Shown: positions 21,709 to 38,332, counted from the stretch's first letter. The stretch is DNA of 64,000 nt from Stagnimonas sp965279705 (GCA_965279705.1 OZ257257.1:930001-994000); one strand, 5' to 3'. Numbers and translations are program-made. The notes: generated by a model from the sequence alone, not told the origin.

Positions 21709-22401
21709 ATGAAAGTTACCAAGCGCGAAAAGCTCTTTGCCACCAAGGTTCAGGCTGGCAAGTCCTACACCGTTGAAGCCGCTCTCGACATCTTGAAAGA
21801 GTGCTCGCTCGCCAAGTTCAAAGAGTCCGTCGACGTCGCCGTCAATCTCGGCATCGACCCCAAGAAGTCCGACCAGAACGTGCGTGGCTCTACCGTGCTG
21901 CCGCATGGCAACGGCAAGACCGTCCGCGTCGCCGTGTTCACCCAGGGCAACAAAGCTGCTGAAGCCCTTGCCGCTGGTGCTGATGCGGTCGGTATGGATG
22001 ATCTCGCTGCCGCCATGAAGGGCGGCGACCTGAACTATCAGGTCGTCATTGCTTCGCCCGACGCCATGCGCGTGGTCGGTTCTCTCGGTCAGGTGCTGGG
22101 CCCCCGTGGCCTGATGCCCAACCCGAAGACCGGCACCGTCACCGCCGACGTGGTGCAGGCTGTGAAAAATGCCAAGGCCGGTATGGCCAAGTTCCGCGCC
22201 GACAAGGCCGGCATCCTGCACGCCTCGGTCGGCTCAGCCGATTTCGACAAGGCGAAGCTGCTCGAAAACCTGATGGCGGTCGTTCGCGACATCCGCAAGG
22301 CCAAGCCCTCGTCGGCGAAGGGCGTCTACATGAAGAAGATGACGCTCTCCACGACCATGGGTCCTGGCGTCATCGTCGACCTCGGCAGCCTGCCGGAGTA
22401 A
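21709..22401 (+). CDS. rplA: 50S ribosomal protein L1
   Basis: L1, 230 residues, binds the L1 stalk of 23S rRNA and represses its own mRNA in E. coli. Landmarks: VAVNLGIDPKKSDQNVRG, TVLPHGNGK, GPRGLMPNPKTGTV and PSSAKGVYMKK. AAGGAG precedes the ATG. It is coupled to rplK with an 11-base gap. The following 296-base gap holds a palindromic element and the rplJ leader. Confidence 0.98.
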   Translation: MKVTKREKLFATKVQAGKSYTVEAALDILKECSLAKFKESVDVAVNLGIDPKKSDQNVRGSTVLPHGNGKTVRVAVFTQGNKAAEALAAGADAVGMDDLAAAMKGGDLNYQVVIASPDAMRVVGSLGQVLGPRGLMPNPKTGTVTADVVQAVKNAKAGMAKFRADKAGILHASVGSADFDKAKLLENLMAVVRDIRKAKPSSAKGVYMKKMTLSTTMGPGVIVDLGSLPE

Positions 22402-22408
22402 AGAATCA

Positions 22409-22470
22409 GTGAGGCGTGAGGAATGAGGGGTTAGGCGTTAACGCTTCCCGCCTTTCCCCTCCCGCCTCAC
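22409..22470. repeat. REP-like imperfect palindrome in the rplA-rplJ gap
   Basis: The outer arms GTGAGGCG (22409-22416) and CGCCTCAC (22463-22470) pair perfectly. The interior GAGGGGTTAGGCG pairs with CGCCTTTCCCCTC with two mismatches around a short loop. The structure and the GTGAGGCGTGAGG/CGCCTCACGC wording look like an extragenic palindromic repeat inserted eight bases after the rplA stop, separate from the conserved rplJ leader that follows. Confidence 0.65.
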
Positions 22471-22472
22471 GC

Positions 22473-22697
22473 AGCAACTTTGTGGTGTGGCTCTCAAGGC
22501 CATCCCATCAAAGACCGTCAGCGCCAGGTTTCCAGTGATGGAAACAGCCTGGACTAAAGCCCGCAGCCAATGGGCACTGACGCAGATGGTGTGAACCCTG
22601 ACAGCCCACAAGCTAGAAGGATGCACACCGAAAGCCCGACACCAACTCGCAAGGGAAGGGTGCCGGTTTCGTAACGCTACCAGGAGCTGTATTCAAC
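22473..22697 (+). promoter_or_regulatory. rplJ (L10) mRNA leader, probable autoregulatory RNA
   Basis: This 225-base untranslated stretch before rplJ contains the hairpin GTTTCCA-GTGA-TGGAAAC (22528-22545), bracketed by CCAGG/CCTGG, and further GC-rich segments. In Gammaproteobacteria the L10-L7/L12 complex binds this leader and represses translation of rplJL. Position and a stable 5' hairpin support that role. I did not match the L10-binding consensus base by base. Confidence 0.55.
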
Positions 22698-23228
22698 ATG
22701 CCTCTCAAGTTGGAAGACAAGAAGGTCCTGGTCGCGGAAGTCAACGACATCGCCAAGCGCGCACTCTCGGCAGTTGCTGCCGAGTATCGCGGCCTCACAG
22801 CCGGCAAGTTCGATCAACTGCGCATCAAGGCCCGTGAAAACGGGATCTATCTGCATGTGGTGAAGAACACGCTGGCCAAAAAGGCTGTTAAGGGCACTGA
22901 GTTCGAGTGCCTCACGTCTGCGCTGGTTGGTCCTCTGGTTCTCGGTTTCGCGTTAAACGATCCGGGTTCCGTGGGCCGTGTCATCAAGGACTTTGCCAAA
23001 GATAACGACAAGCTCGTCGTCAAGGCGCTCGCAGTCGGTGGGACGATGTATCCCGCTTCCGACATCGATCGTCTGGCCACGCTGCCGACCAAGGATCAGG
23101 CCATCTCGATGCTCATGGGCACGATGAAGGCACCGATCACCAAGTTCGTCGGGACTTTGGCAGCACCGCACACCAAGCTGGTTCGCACGGTCAAGGCCGT
23201 TGCCGACAAGTCTGGCGAAGCGGCGTAA
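22698..23228 (+). CDS. rplJ: 50S ribosomal protein L10
   Basis: L10, 176 residues, forms the base of the L7/L12 stalk. The N-terminal rRNA-binding domain carries LEDKKVLVAEVNDIAKRALS, AAEYRGLTAGKFDQLR and KNTLAKKAV; the C-terminal helix that binds L7/L12 dimers follows. CAGGAG lies 14 bases before the ATG. It is preceded by the regulatory leader and followed after 62 bases by rplL. Confidence 0.97.
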   Translation: MPLKLEDKKVLVAEVNDIAKRALSAVAAEYRGLTAGKFDQLRIKARENGIYLHVVKNTLAKKAVKGTEFECLTSALVGPLVLGFALNDPGSVGRVIKDFAKDNDKLVVKALAVGGTMYPASDIDRLATLPTKDQAISMLMGTMKAPITKFVGTLAAPHTKLVRTVKAVADKSGEAA

Positions 23229-23290
23229 AGCCTCAAGACTTCCGCTACCTCTCTAGCTGTTAAACACTTTTAAATTTTTTGGAGTTTCAA

Positions 23291-23665
23291 ATGAGCAAAG
23301 AAGACGTTCTCGAAGCCATTGCCAAGATGTCCGTGATGGACGTGGTTGAGTTGGTCAAGATGATGGAAGACAAGTTCGGCGTCACCGCCGCCGCTCCCGT
23401 TGCTGCTGCTGCCGGCCCTGCTGCTGCCGCTGCCCCGGCTGCTGAAGCGCAGACCGAGTTCACCGTGATCCTCTCCGGCATCGATGCCGCCAAGAAGGTC
23501 AACGTGATCAAGGTTGTTCGCGAGATCACCGGCCTCGGCCTGAAGGAAGCCAAAGACCTCGTCGAAGGCGCTCCCCAGACTGTGAAAGAAGGCGTGAACA
23601 AGGCTGATGCCGATGCCCTGAAAGCCAAGATCACCGAAGCTGGCGGCACCGTCACCGTCAAGTAA
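23291..23665 (+). CDS. rplL: 50S ribosomal protein L7/L12
   Basis: L7/L12, 124 residues, is the multicopy stalk protein that recruits translation GTPases. The N-terminal dimerisation domain (MSKEDVLEAIAKMSVMDVVE) is followed by an Ala/Pro-rich hinge (about 38-52) and a C-terminal domain with FTVILSGIDAAKKVNVIKVV and GLGLKEAKDLVEGAP. The ATG at 23291 is chosen because GGAG lies 7 bases upstream and it gives the canonical start; an upstream in-frame start would add four residues. Confidence 0.98.
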   Translation: MSKEDVLEAIAKMSVMDVVELVKMMEDKFGVTAAAPVAAAAGPAAAAAPAAEAQTEFTVILSGIDAAKKVNVIKVVREITGLGLKEAKDLVEGAPQTVKEGVNKADADALKAKITEAGGTVTVK

Positions 23666-23701
23666 GCACTTGACCCGACTCGCTTCACGCGAATCAAGCA
23701 A

Positions 23702-23741
23702 GGGCTGGGAGTCGAAAGACTCCCGGCCCATTGCTGTTTTT
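23702..23741 (+). terminator. Attenuator/terminator hairpin between rplL and rpoB
   Basis: A 12-bp stem GGGCTGGGAGTC/GACTCCCGGCCC (one G-T pair) closes a GAAA tetraloop, followed by ATTGCTGTTTTT. It lies 37 bases after the rplL stop. Partial termination between rplL and rpoB is known in E. coli, and this structure is in the same place. Confidence 0.72.
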
Positions 23742-23763
23742 GTTGGCTCCACCGAAACCGCAA

Positions 23764-23830
23764 TGGAATCCAGTCGTTTGCACGCTGTCAGAGCGAATCT
23801 CTACAGCAGCGCGCAAACGACCGCATTCCA
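23764..23830 (+). promoter_or_regulatory. Long hairpin before rpoB, possible RNase III processing site
   Basis: TGGAAT/ATTCCA, GTCGTTTGC/GCAAACGAC and GCTGT/ACAGC pair in register around a 14-base loop, making an interrupted stem of about 20 bp. It lies 39 bases upstream of the rpoB start. In E. coli RNase III cuts a stem in the rplL-rpoB spacer, so the position is suggestive; cleavage itself is not visible from sequence. Confidence 0.5.
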
Positions 23831-23869
23831 CTCATGCGGCTTGATTGACTCTTAGAAGGAACACGACCG

Positions 23870-27946
<4,077 letters not shown>

Positions 27947-27979
27947 GGCCCCGGCTAGCTAACGATTTAGGAGTAACAA

Positions 27980-32215
<4,236 letters not shown>

Positions 32216-32237
32216 TCCGCTGCCAGTTACATGCTTC

Positions 32238-32275
32238 ACGAAAAACGCCGGGTCGAGAGACTCGGCGTTTTTCGT
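32238..32275 (+). terminator. Rho-independent terminator after rpoC
   Basis: A 13-bp perfect stem ACGAAAAACGCCG/CGGCGTTTTTCGT extends through GGTC/GACT (one G-T pair) to a GAGA loop. It lies 22 bases after the rpoC stop and ends the RNA polymerase operon. Confidence 0.9.
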
Positions 32276-32310
32276 TGAGGCTCTCCGGAAACGAAGTGAA
32301 AAGAAAATCA

Positions 32311-32784
32311 ATGAATCTTGAAACTGAGCTGGGTCTGGAACCGCATCCCGAAGGCGGCTACTTTCGGCGCATCCACACGGCAGCCACGACGCTGATCACC
32401 GAACAGGGGCGACGCCATAGCGCCAGCGCCATCCACTACCTGCTGACGGCCGAGCAGCCGCAGGGGCGCTTTCACCGGGTGCGCTCGACCATCCTGCACT
32501 TTGTGCAATCGGGTGGCCCGGTGCAGTACGCCTGCATCGACACCCAGGGGCAGCTGACCGAAACCGTGCTGGGCTATGCCGCCGGGCAGGCCCTGTTTCT
32601 GGAGGTGCCGGCATCCACGTGGAAATGCAGTCGCCTGTTGCCTGGTGCGACGCATGCCTTGGTGTCGGAAGTGGTGCTGCCGGGTTTCGACTGGGCTGAT
32701 CACGAGTATCTGGAGCCCTCGATGCTGCCCTCGGCATTGCTGCAGCAATTGCAAGGCGCGGGTTGGCTGCCGTCAGAGCGGTAG
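32311..32784 (+). CDS. Cupin superfamily DUF985 protein
   Basis: Protein of 157 residues. It shows the DUF985 (cupin_5) pattern: LGLEPHPEGGYFRRIH at the N terminus, SAIHYLLTAEQPQGRFHRV, and VPASTWKCSRLLPGATHALV. The metal-type histidine and glutamate positions of the cupin fold are present. The function of the family is not firmly established (sugar or nucleotide-sugar binding has been suggested). The ATG at 32311 starts exactly at the family N terminus. It is the first gene after the rpoC terminator and has no obvious operon partner. Confidence 0.85.
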   Translation: MNLETELGLEPHPEGGYFRRIHTAATTLITEQGRRHSASAIHYLLTAEQPQGRFHRVRSTILHFVQSGGPVQYACIDTQGQLTETVLGYAAGQALFLEVPASTWKCSRLLPGATHALVSEVVLPGFDWADHEYLEPSMLPSALLQQLQGAGWLPSER

Positions 32785-32921
32785 GCAACTGAGTGTGTTT
32801 CTGTGGGTCATCGAAGCCGGAGCCACCGCGTTACAGAACGGGTGCAGCAACAGACACTCGTTGGCAGCTGACCCCGCTACACTTGAGACAAAACATAGCA
32901 ATACATAAGAGGAGCGCCGTC

Positions 32922-34325
32922 ATGGCCAGCAAGATCAAACTCAATCCGCTCGATGCCGCCTGGCTGATGGTGGAGTCCACCGACACGCCGATGCACGTCG
33001 GCAGCCTCACGATTTTTTCGCTGCCCGTCGACGCACCCGAGACTTTTCTGAAGGATCTGGTCGCGCAGATGCGCGAGCACCGCAATTTCGCGCCGCCGTT
33101 CAATCTCAAGCTCGCGAGTGCCAAGCTCAAGGGCGTGCTGCCGGCCTGGGTCGAAGACCACAAGGTCGACCTCGACTATCACCTGCGCCATTCCGCGCTG
33201 CCCCTGCCGGGCGGCGAGCGCGAACTGGGGGTGCTGATCTCGCGCCTGCACAGCCACCCGCTCGACTTCCACCGCCCGCTGTGGGAGGTGCACATCATCG
33301 AGGGGCTGGAGAACAATCGCTTCGCGCTCTACATGAAGATGCACCACTCGCAGGTGGATGGCGTCGGCGGCATGAAGATGCTCGAAAAAATGCTGTCGCC
33401 CGATGCCAAGGCGGACGAAATGCTGCCGCCCTGGTCGATCGGTCGCGGCACTGGGGACAGCCCGCGGCGCAAGGGCCCGAAACCCACCTTGCAGGAGCAG
33501 CTCAAGGCGCAGGCCGCGACGCTGCCGGGCGTGATCAAGGCGCTGACCGAGGTGGTGAGCAACAGCTGGCGGCAGGATGACCCCGCCAACGCCGCGCCGT
33601 TTGTTGCGCCGATGTCGGTGCTGAACCGCAAGATCGGCGGGCAGCGGCGCTTCGCCACGCAGTACTACGACCTCACCCGCATCAAGGCGGTGGCCAAGGC
33701 TGCGAATGCCACCGTCAACGATATTTTTCTCGAGCTCTGTGCCGGTGCGCTGCGCCGCTATCTGGATGACATTCAGGCGCTGCCCAACCAGCCTCTGACG
33801 GCTGGCGTGCCGGTGAGCATCCGCCCGGCCGACGATGCCGACAGCGGCAACGCCATCAGCTTCATCATCGCCAATCTCAACACGCAGATCGGTGACCCTT
33901 TGAAACGCCTCAAGGGCATCAAGGAGTCGATCACCATCGCCAAGGACAAGTTGCAGGCCATGCCCAAGGCCGGCCTCGCCAACTACACGATGGTGTTCAT
34001 GGCGCCGTACATCCTCAGCATGTTGCTGGGTCTCGGTGGGCGTACCAGGCCGATGTTCAACATCACCATCAGCAATGTACCGGGGCCATCCCAGACGCTT
34101 TACTTCAATGGGGCGAAGCTCGAACAGATGTATCCAATCTCCCTGCTCAGCCACGGGCAGGCGCTCAATATCACTGTGGTGAGCTACGCCGGGCAGTTCA
34201 ACGTTGGCTTCACCGGCTGCCGCGATACGCTGCCGCACATGCAGCGCCTCGCGACCTATATGGCGGAGGAGTTGGAGGCGCTTGAAGCCGCGGTGAGCAA
34301 GAAGAAGGCGAAAGCCGAAGCCTAA
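32922..34325 (+). CDS. Wax ester synthase / diacylglycerol acyltransferase (WS/DGAT)
   Basis: Bifunctional acyltransferase of 467 residues that joins acyl-CoA to long-chain alcohols or diacylglycerol, making storage wax esters or triacylglycerol at the inner membrane. The catalytic motif HHxxxDG is present as HHSQVDG (141-147). Other family landmarks are PLDAAWLMVE at the N terminus, PLWEVHIIEGLE (119-130), and ISNVPGPSQTLYFNGA in the C-terminal half. The ATG at 32922 has AAGAGGAG upstream. It is convergent with the GNAT gene, sharing its last bases. Together with the BCKDH operon and beta-oxidation genes nearby it indicates neutral lipid storage. Confidence 0.94.
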   Translation: MASKIKLNPLDAAWLMVESTDTPMHVGSLTIFSLPVDAPETFLKDLVAQMREHRNFAPPFNLKLASAKLKGVLPAWVEDHKVDLDYHLRHSALPLPGGERELGVLISRLHSHPLDFHRPLWEVHIIEGLENNRFALYMKMHHSQVDGVGGMKMLEKMLSPDAKADEMLPPWSIGRGTGDSPRRKGPKPTLQEQLKAQAATLPGVIKALTEVVSNSWRQDDPANAAPFVAPMSVLNRKIGGQRRFATQYYDLTRIKAVAKAANATVNDIFLELCAGALRRYLDDIQALPNQPLTAGVPVSIRPADDADSGNAISFIIANLNTQIGDPLKRLKGIKESITIAKDKLQAMPKAGLANYTMVFMAPYILSMLLGLGGRTRPMFNITISNVPGPSQTLYFNGAKLEQMYPISLLSHGQALNITVVSYAGQFNVGFTGCRDTLPHMQRLATYMAEELEALEAAVSKKKAKAEA

Positions 34326-34777
34326 ATTGGTTTGCTCATGAACATGCTGTTGGGATCGGGCCGGTAGTCTGCAAACGGCCCGCACTGCATGAAACCGTGT
34401 TTGGCGTAAAGGCGGCGTGCGGGCTCGAAAAAATCTTGCGAGCCGGTCTCGAGACTCAGCCGTGTGTAGCCACGAGCAGCCGCCACGGCAAGCATGTGAT
34501 TCATCAATACCGAGGCGACGCCGCGCTGGCGGTAGTTGCGCGCGACGCGCATGGACTTGATCTCCGCGTGATGCGCATCGTGTTGCTTGAATGCACCACA
34601 GCCGGCCAGAGCGGGGCCATCCCACACGGTCCAGAACGTGATTTCGGGCCGTCGCAGCCCCTCAAGATCGAGCGCATGCACGCTCTCTCGCGGCGAGGTG
34701 GCGTGCATGTCGGCAAGGTGTTCCTGCAACAGTGCTGCGATTTCTGGGCCTCTGAGATCGTCGATCCGGATTTGCAT
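34322..34777 (-). CDS. GNAT family N-acetyltransferase
   Basis: Acetyltransferase of 151 residues using acetyl-CoA. The acetyl-CoA loop RNYRQRGVASVLMNHML (motif A, Q/RxxGxA) is preceded by AEIKSMRV, and LYAKHGFMQCGPFADY is motif B. It resembles the YsnE/PA4534-type putative acetyltransferases; the substrate is unknown. The ATG at 34777 gives the family start (MQIRIDDLRG). It lies 13 bases after the E2 gene of the dehydrogenase operon on the same strand, so it is probably the last gene of that operon. Its stop overlaps that of the convergent WS/DGAT gene by a few bases. Confidence 0.85.
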   Translation of the reverse strand: MQIRIDDLRGPEIAALLQEHLADMHATSPRESVHALDLEGLRRPEITFWTVWDGPALAGCGAFKQHDAHHAEIKSMRVARNYRQRGVASVLMNHMLAVAAARGYTRLSLETGSQDFFEPARRLYAKHGFMQCGPFADYRPDPNSMFMSKPI

Positions 34778-34790
34778 GGCGGCTGGAAAC

Positions 34791-36047
34791 TCAGGGCATG
34801 AAGATCGTTGCCGGATGCTCCAGATACTGCTTGAGTTTCTGGATGAAGCTTGCTGCATCGTAGCCATCGACGATGCGGTGATCGAAGCTGGATGAGAGAT
34901 TCATCATCGTGCGGATCACCACCTGGCCGTTCCGCACCATCGGCCGCTCGACCATCTTGTTGACGCCGATGATGGCGACTTCCGGCGCGTTGATGATGGG
35001 TGTCGAGACGATGCCGCCCATCGTGCCCAGACTGGTGATGGTGATGCTCGATCCACTCAGCTCATCGCGCTTGGCCTTGCCGCTTTTGGCTGCCTCGGCG
35101 ACGCGCTTGATCTCCGCAGCGCAGGCCCAGAGATCCATGCTCTCGGCATGCTTCGCTACCGGCACCATCAGGCCCTGGGGGGTCTGCGCCGCCACACCGA
35201 TGTGCAGCGCGTTGTGGCGATGGAAGATGCCAGCCTCGTCGTCATAGGTGCCGTTGACGTTGGGGAACAGCGGCACCGCCTTGACCATGGCGCGCATCAG
35301 GAAGGGCAGCAGCGTCAGCTTCGCCTGATCGGGCCGCTTGGTCTCGTTCAAATGCACCCGCAATGCTTCAAGCTCGGTGACGTCGATCTCCTCGACGTAG
35401 GCAAAGTGTGGAATGCGCCGCTTGCTGCGCTCCATCGACTCGGCGATCTTGCGGCGCATGCCGATGATCTTGATCTGTTCGATGCCCGTTGCTTTGGTCA
35501 TCGTGCTGCCCGGCAGCGCGGCTGCCGGTGCAGCCACTTGCGGTGCCGTGCCATGCGCGTCGAGGTCTTCATGGCCGATGCGACCACCCTTCTTGCTGCC
35601 AGCGACCTCAGTGAGGTCGATGCCGAGTTCGCGGGCGCGCTTGCGCACGCTGGGTGCGGCCAGCGGCTTCTCGCCATCGGCGCGCAAAGGCGCTGCAGCT
35701 TTGACAGCTGCCGCGGCGGGCGCTGCGACGGCCCTGGCCGGTGCGACAGTCGCACTTGGCTTCGGTGATGCAGCAATTGCCGATTCGGCGGGCGCAGCAG
35801 CACCAGCGGCCGTCTCGATGAGTAGCAGCACGGCCCCGACGGCGACCTTGTCGCCGGCGTTGCCGCGCAGCTCTTTCACCACACCGGCGACCGGCGAGGG
35901 AATCTCCACCGCCGCCTTGTCGGTGAGCATGTCCACCAGCGGCTGGTCTTCCTTCACCGTGTCACCGACCGCCACGCGCCAGGTGGCGATCTCGCACTCG
36001 GCAATGCCTTCGCCGATGTCCGGCAGCTTGAAAGTAAAGAGCGACAT
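34791..36047 (-). CDS. bkdB: Branched-chain 2-oxoacid dehydrogenase E2 (dihydrolipoyl acyltransferase)
   Basis: E2 core of 418 residues. One lipoyl domain (1-75) carries the lipoylated lysine Lys44 in DMLTDKAAVEIP. A flexible Ala/Pro-rich linker follows, then the peripheral subunit-binding domain (about 130-165, PSVRKRARELGIDLTEV), and the catalytic domain ends with DHRIVDGYDAAS, where His390 and Asp394 form the acyltransferase site. It transfers the acyl group from E1 to CoA, yielding isobutyryl-, isovaleryl- or 2-methylbutyryl-CoA. It is third in the operon after E1 alpha and E1 beta, with 3 bases between E1 beta and E2. No E3 gene is in the window. Confidence 0.93.
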   Translation of the reverse strand: MSLFTFKLPDIGEGIAECEIATWRVAVGDTVKEDQPLVDMLTDKAAVEIPSPVAGVVKELRGNAGDKVAVGAVLLLIETAAGAAAPAESAIAASPKPSATVAPARAVAAPAAAAVKAAAPLRADGEKPLAAPSVRKRARELGIDLTEVAGSKKGGRIGHEDLDAHGTAPQVAAPAAALPGSTMTKATGIEQIKIIGMRRKIAESMERSKRRIPHFAYVEEIDVTELEALRVHLNETKRPDQAKLTLLPFLMRAMVKAVPLFPNVNGTYDDEAGIFHRHNALHIGVAAQTPQGLMVPVAKHAESMDLWACAAEIKRVAEAAKSGKAKRDELSGSSITITSLGTMGGIVSTPIINAPEVAIIGVNKMVERPMVRNGQVVIRTMMNLSSSFDHRIVDGYDAASFIQKLKQYLEHPATIFMP

Positions 36048-36050
36048 GGC

Positions 36051-37064
36051 CTATTCCTCCATCACTTTCTTGATCGCGCGCGAGACGCGATAGGGGCCGG
36101 GGAAGTAGTCCCACTCGTAGGCGTGCGGGTAGGGCGTATCCCAACCGGTGACGCGCTCGATGGGTGCTTCCAGGTGATAGAAGCAGTGTTCCTGAATCAG
36201 GCTGACCAGTTCCGCGCCATAGCCGCAGGTCCGTGTAGCCTCGTGGACGATCACGCAGCGGCCGGTCTTCTTCACCGACGTCACCAGACAGTCGAGATCG
36301 AGCGGCAGCAGGCTTCTGAGATCAATCACTTCGGCGTCGATGCCGCTTTCTTCTGCGGCCGCCAGGCAAACATGCACCATGGTGCCGTAGCAGATCACGG
36401 TGACTTTCTCGCCCGGTCGTACGATCTTCGCCTTGCCGAGTTCGATCTTGTAGTACTCCTCCGGCACCTCGCCGAGATCGTGCTTGGTCCAGGGTGTGAG
36501 CGGGCGGTCGTGATGACCGTCGAAAGGCCCGTTATAGATGCGCTTGGGCTCGAAGAAGATCACCGGGTCGTCGTCTTCGATCGCTGATAGCAGTAGCCCT
36601 TTGGCGTCGTAGGGGTTGCTGGGCATGATCGAAGTCAGGCCGCAGACGTGGGTGAAGATGGCCTCGGGGCTCTGGCTATGCGTCTGCCCGCCGAAGATGC
36701 CGCCGCCGACCGGCGTGCGCACGGTGAGCGGGGCGGTGAAGCCACCGGCCGAGCGATAGCGCAGGCGGGCCGCTTCAGACACCAACTGGTCGAAGGCCGG
36801 GTAGATGTAGTCGGAGAACTGGATTTCGACCACGGGCCGCAGGCCATAGACGCCCATGCCGACCGCTGCGCCAACGATGCCGCCTTCCGAGATGGGCGCA
36901 TCGAAGCAGCGGCGCTTGCCGTACTTCTTCTGCAGGCCGGCGGTGGCGCGAAACACGCCGCCGAAGTAGCCGACGTCTTCACCGAAGACGAGCACGTTCG
37001 GGTCGCGCTCCATGGCGATGTCCATCGCGGAGTTGATGGCTTGAATCATGTTCATGCGGGCCAT
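36051..37064 (-). CDS. bkdA2: Branched-chain 2-oxoacid dehydrogenase E1 beta
   Basis: Beta chain of 337 residues of the thiamine-diphosphate-dependent E1. It begins MARMNMIQAINSAMDIAM and has VLVFGEDVGYFGGVFRAT, FDAPISEGGIVGAAVGMG and VRTPVGGGIFGGQTHSQSPE, all typical of BCKDH E1 beta. The ATG at 37064 lies two bases after the E1 alpha stop, so the chains are translationally coupled. A longer frame extending into E1 alpha is not used. With E1 alpha it decarboxylates the 2-oxoacids from valine, leucine and isoleucine. Confidence 0.95.
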   Translation of the reverse strand: MARMNMIQAINSAMDIAMERDPNVLVFGEDVGYFGGVFRATAGLQKKYGKRRCFDAPISEGGIVGAAVGMGVYGLRPVVEIQFSDYIYPAFDQLVSEAARLRYRSAGGFTAPLTVRTPVGGGIFGGQTHSQSPEAIFTHVCGLTSIMPSNPYDAKGLLLSAIEDDDPVIFFEPKRIYNGPFDGHHDRPLTPWTKHDLGEVPEEYYKIELGKAKIVRPGEKVTVICYGTMVHVCLAAAEESGIDAEVIDLRSLLPLDLDCLVTSVKKTGRCVIVHEATRTCGYGAELVSLIQEHCFYHLEAPIERVTGWDTPYPHAYEWDYFPGPYRVSRAIKKVMEE

Positions 37065-37066
37065 CG

Positions 37067-38332
37067 TTATGCTCCCTCTTGGGCTGCGGCGGCGGCAGCG
37101 CGTAGCGCCAGCATTTCCTCGCGCTGTATCAGCAGGCGACCGGGCACTTCCTTCAGTACGTCCTCGAACATCGAGCCGGGATCGTTCGGCGGCGGATTGC
37201 CCAGCGTGCCGTGGCTGGAGGCCTCCTTGAGCTGTGCCATCACGTGCTCTGTCATCTCGGTGACGAGCGCTACATGGCGCTCCTCGCTCCATTCGCCGAC
37301 GGCGATGAGATGTTTCTTGAGCCGCTCGATGGGCTCGCCCAAGGGCCAGTTCTTGGCTTCTTCGGCAGGGCGGTAGGCGGCGGGGTCGTCGCTGCTGCTG
37401 TGCGGCGCGGCGCGATAGGTATAGAGCTCGATCAGCGTCGCGCCGTGGTTGTTGCGGGCGCGCTCGGCGGCCCACTTCGTTGCCGCGTAGACGGCCAGAA
37501 AATCATTGCCATCGACGCGCAGCGCCGGCAGGCCGTAGCCCACGGCACGTGCCGCGAAGGTGGCCTGCTCGCCACCGGCCATGCCCTGGAAGGTCGAGAT
37601 TGCCCACTGGTTGTTGACGACGTTGAGCACGACCGGCGCGCGATAGACCGAGGCGAAGGTGAGTGCGTAGTGAAAGTCGCCTTCCGCGGTGGAGCCATCG
37701 CCCACCCAACCGGCAGCAATACGGGTATCGCCCGAGTAAGCCGACGCCATTGCCCAGCCCACGGCCTGAGGATACTGCGTGCCGAGATTGCCGCTGATAG
37801 AGAAGAAGCCGTAGTCGGGCTCCGAATACATGATGGGCAGCTGGCGGCCCTTGAGGTTGTCCTGGGTGTTGCTGAAAATCTGGTTCATCAGCCGCACTAG
37901 CGGGCAACCGCGCGCGACCAGCAGGCCCTGCTGGCGGTAGCTGGGGAAGAGCATGTCCTTGTCGTCCAGGGCCATCGCCTGCGCCACACCAATCGCCTCT
38001 TCGCCGGTGCACTTGATGTAGAAACTGGTCTTGCCCTGGCGCTGCAGCTTCATCATGCGCTCGTCGAACTCGCGCGTGAGCACCATGTGGCGCAGGCCCA
38101 GGCGCAGGGTGTCGGCGCTCAGTTTGGGGTCCCATTCGCCGACGGCATGGCCTTTGTCGTCCAGCACGCGAATCAGACTGTAGGCGTAGTCGCGCATCTC
38201 GGCAGCCGGAATGTCGCTGGCAGGCCGCGAGACAAGCCCGGCAGCAGGGATCTTGATATCGCTGAAATCAACCAGGTCACCGGGGCGCGTCTTGGGCTCC
38301 GGGATGTGCAGGCTCAGGGGTGCGGTTTTCAT
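37067..38332 (-). CDS. bkdA1: Branched-chain 2-oxoacid dehydrogenase E1 alpha
   Basis: Alpha chain of 421 residues, close to Pseudomonas BkdA1 in size. Landmarks: KTSFYIKCTGEEAIGVAQAM, the thiamine-diphosphate motif GDGSTAEGDFHYALTFASVY with NNQWAISTFQ, and the loop YRAAPHSSSDDPAAYR, which in the mitochondrial enzyme carries the phosphorylated serine. GGAGAAC precedes the ATG at 38332. It is the first gene of the E1a-E1b-E2-GNAT operon. Branched acyl-CoA products feed catabolism and could prime branched fatty acids. Confidence 0.95.
   Translation of the reverse strand: MKTAPLSLHIPEPKTRPGDLVDFSDIKIPAAGLVSRPASDIPAAEMRDYAYSLIRVLDDKGHAVGEWDPKLSADTLRLGLRHMVLTREFDERMMKLQRQGKTSFYIKCTGEEAIGVAQAMALDDKDMLFPSYRQQGLLVARGCPLVRLMNQIFSNTQDNLKGRQLPIMYSEPDYGFFSISGNLGTQYPQAVGWAMASAYSGDTRIAAGWVGDGSTAEGDFHYALTFASVYRAPVVLNVVNNQWAISTFQGMAGGEQATFAARAVGYGLPALRVDGNDFLAVYAATKWAAERARNNHGATLIELYTYRAAPHSSSDDPAAYRPAEEAKNWPLGEPIERLKKHLIAVGEWSEERHVALVTEMTEHVMAQLKEASSHGTLGNPPPNDPGSMFEDVLKEVPGRLLIQREEMLALRAAAAAAQEGA

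Noticed and set aside
32216..32310. Absence of rpsL-rpsG-fusA after rpoC as a rearrangement
   Set aside because: E. coli also has the str operon away from rpoBC, so this alone is not unusual. A terminator ends the operon here.
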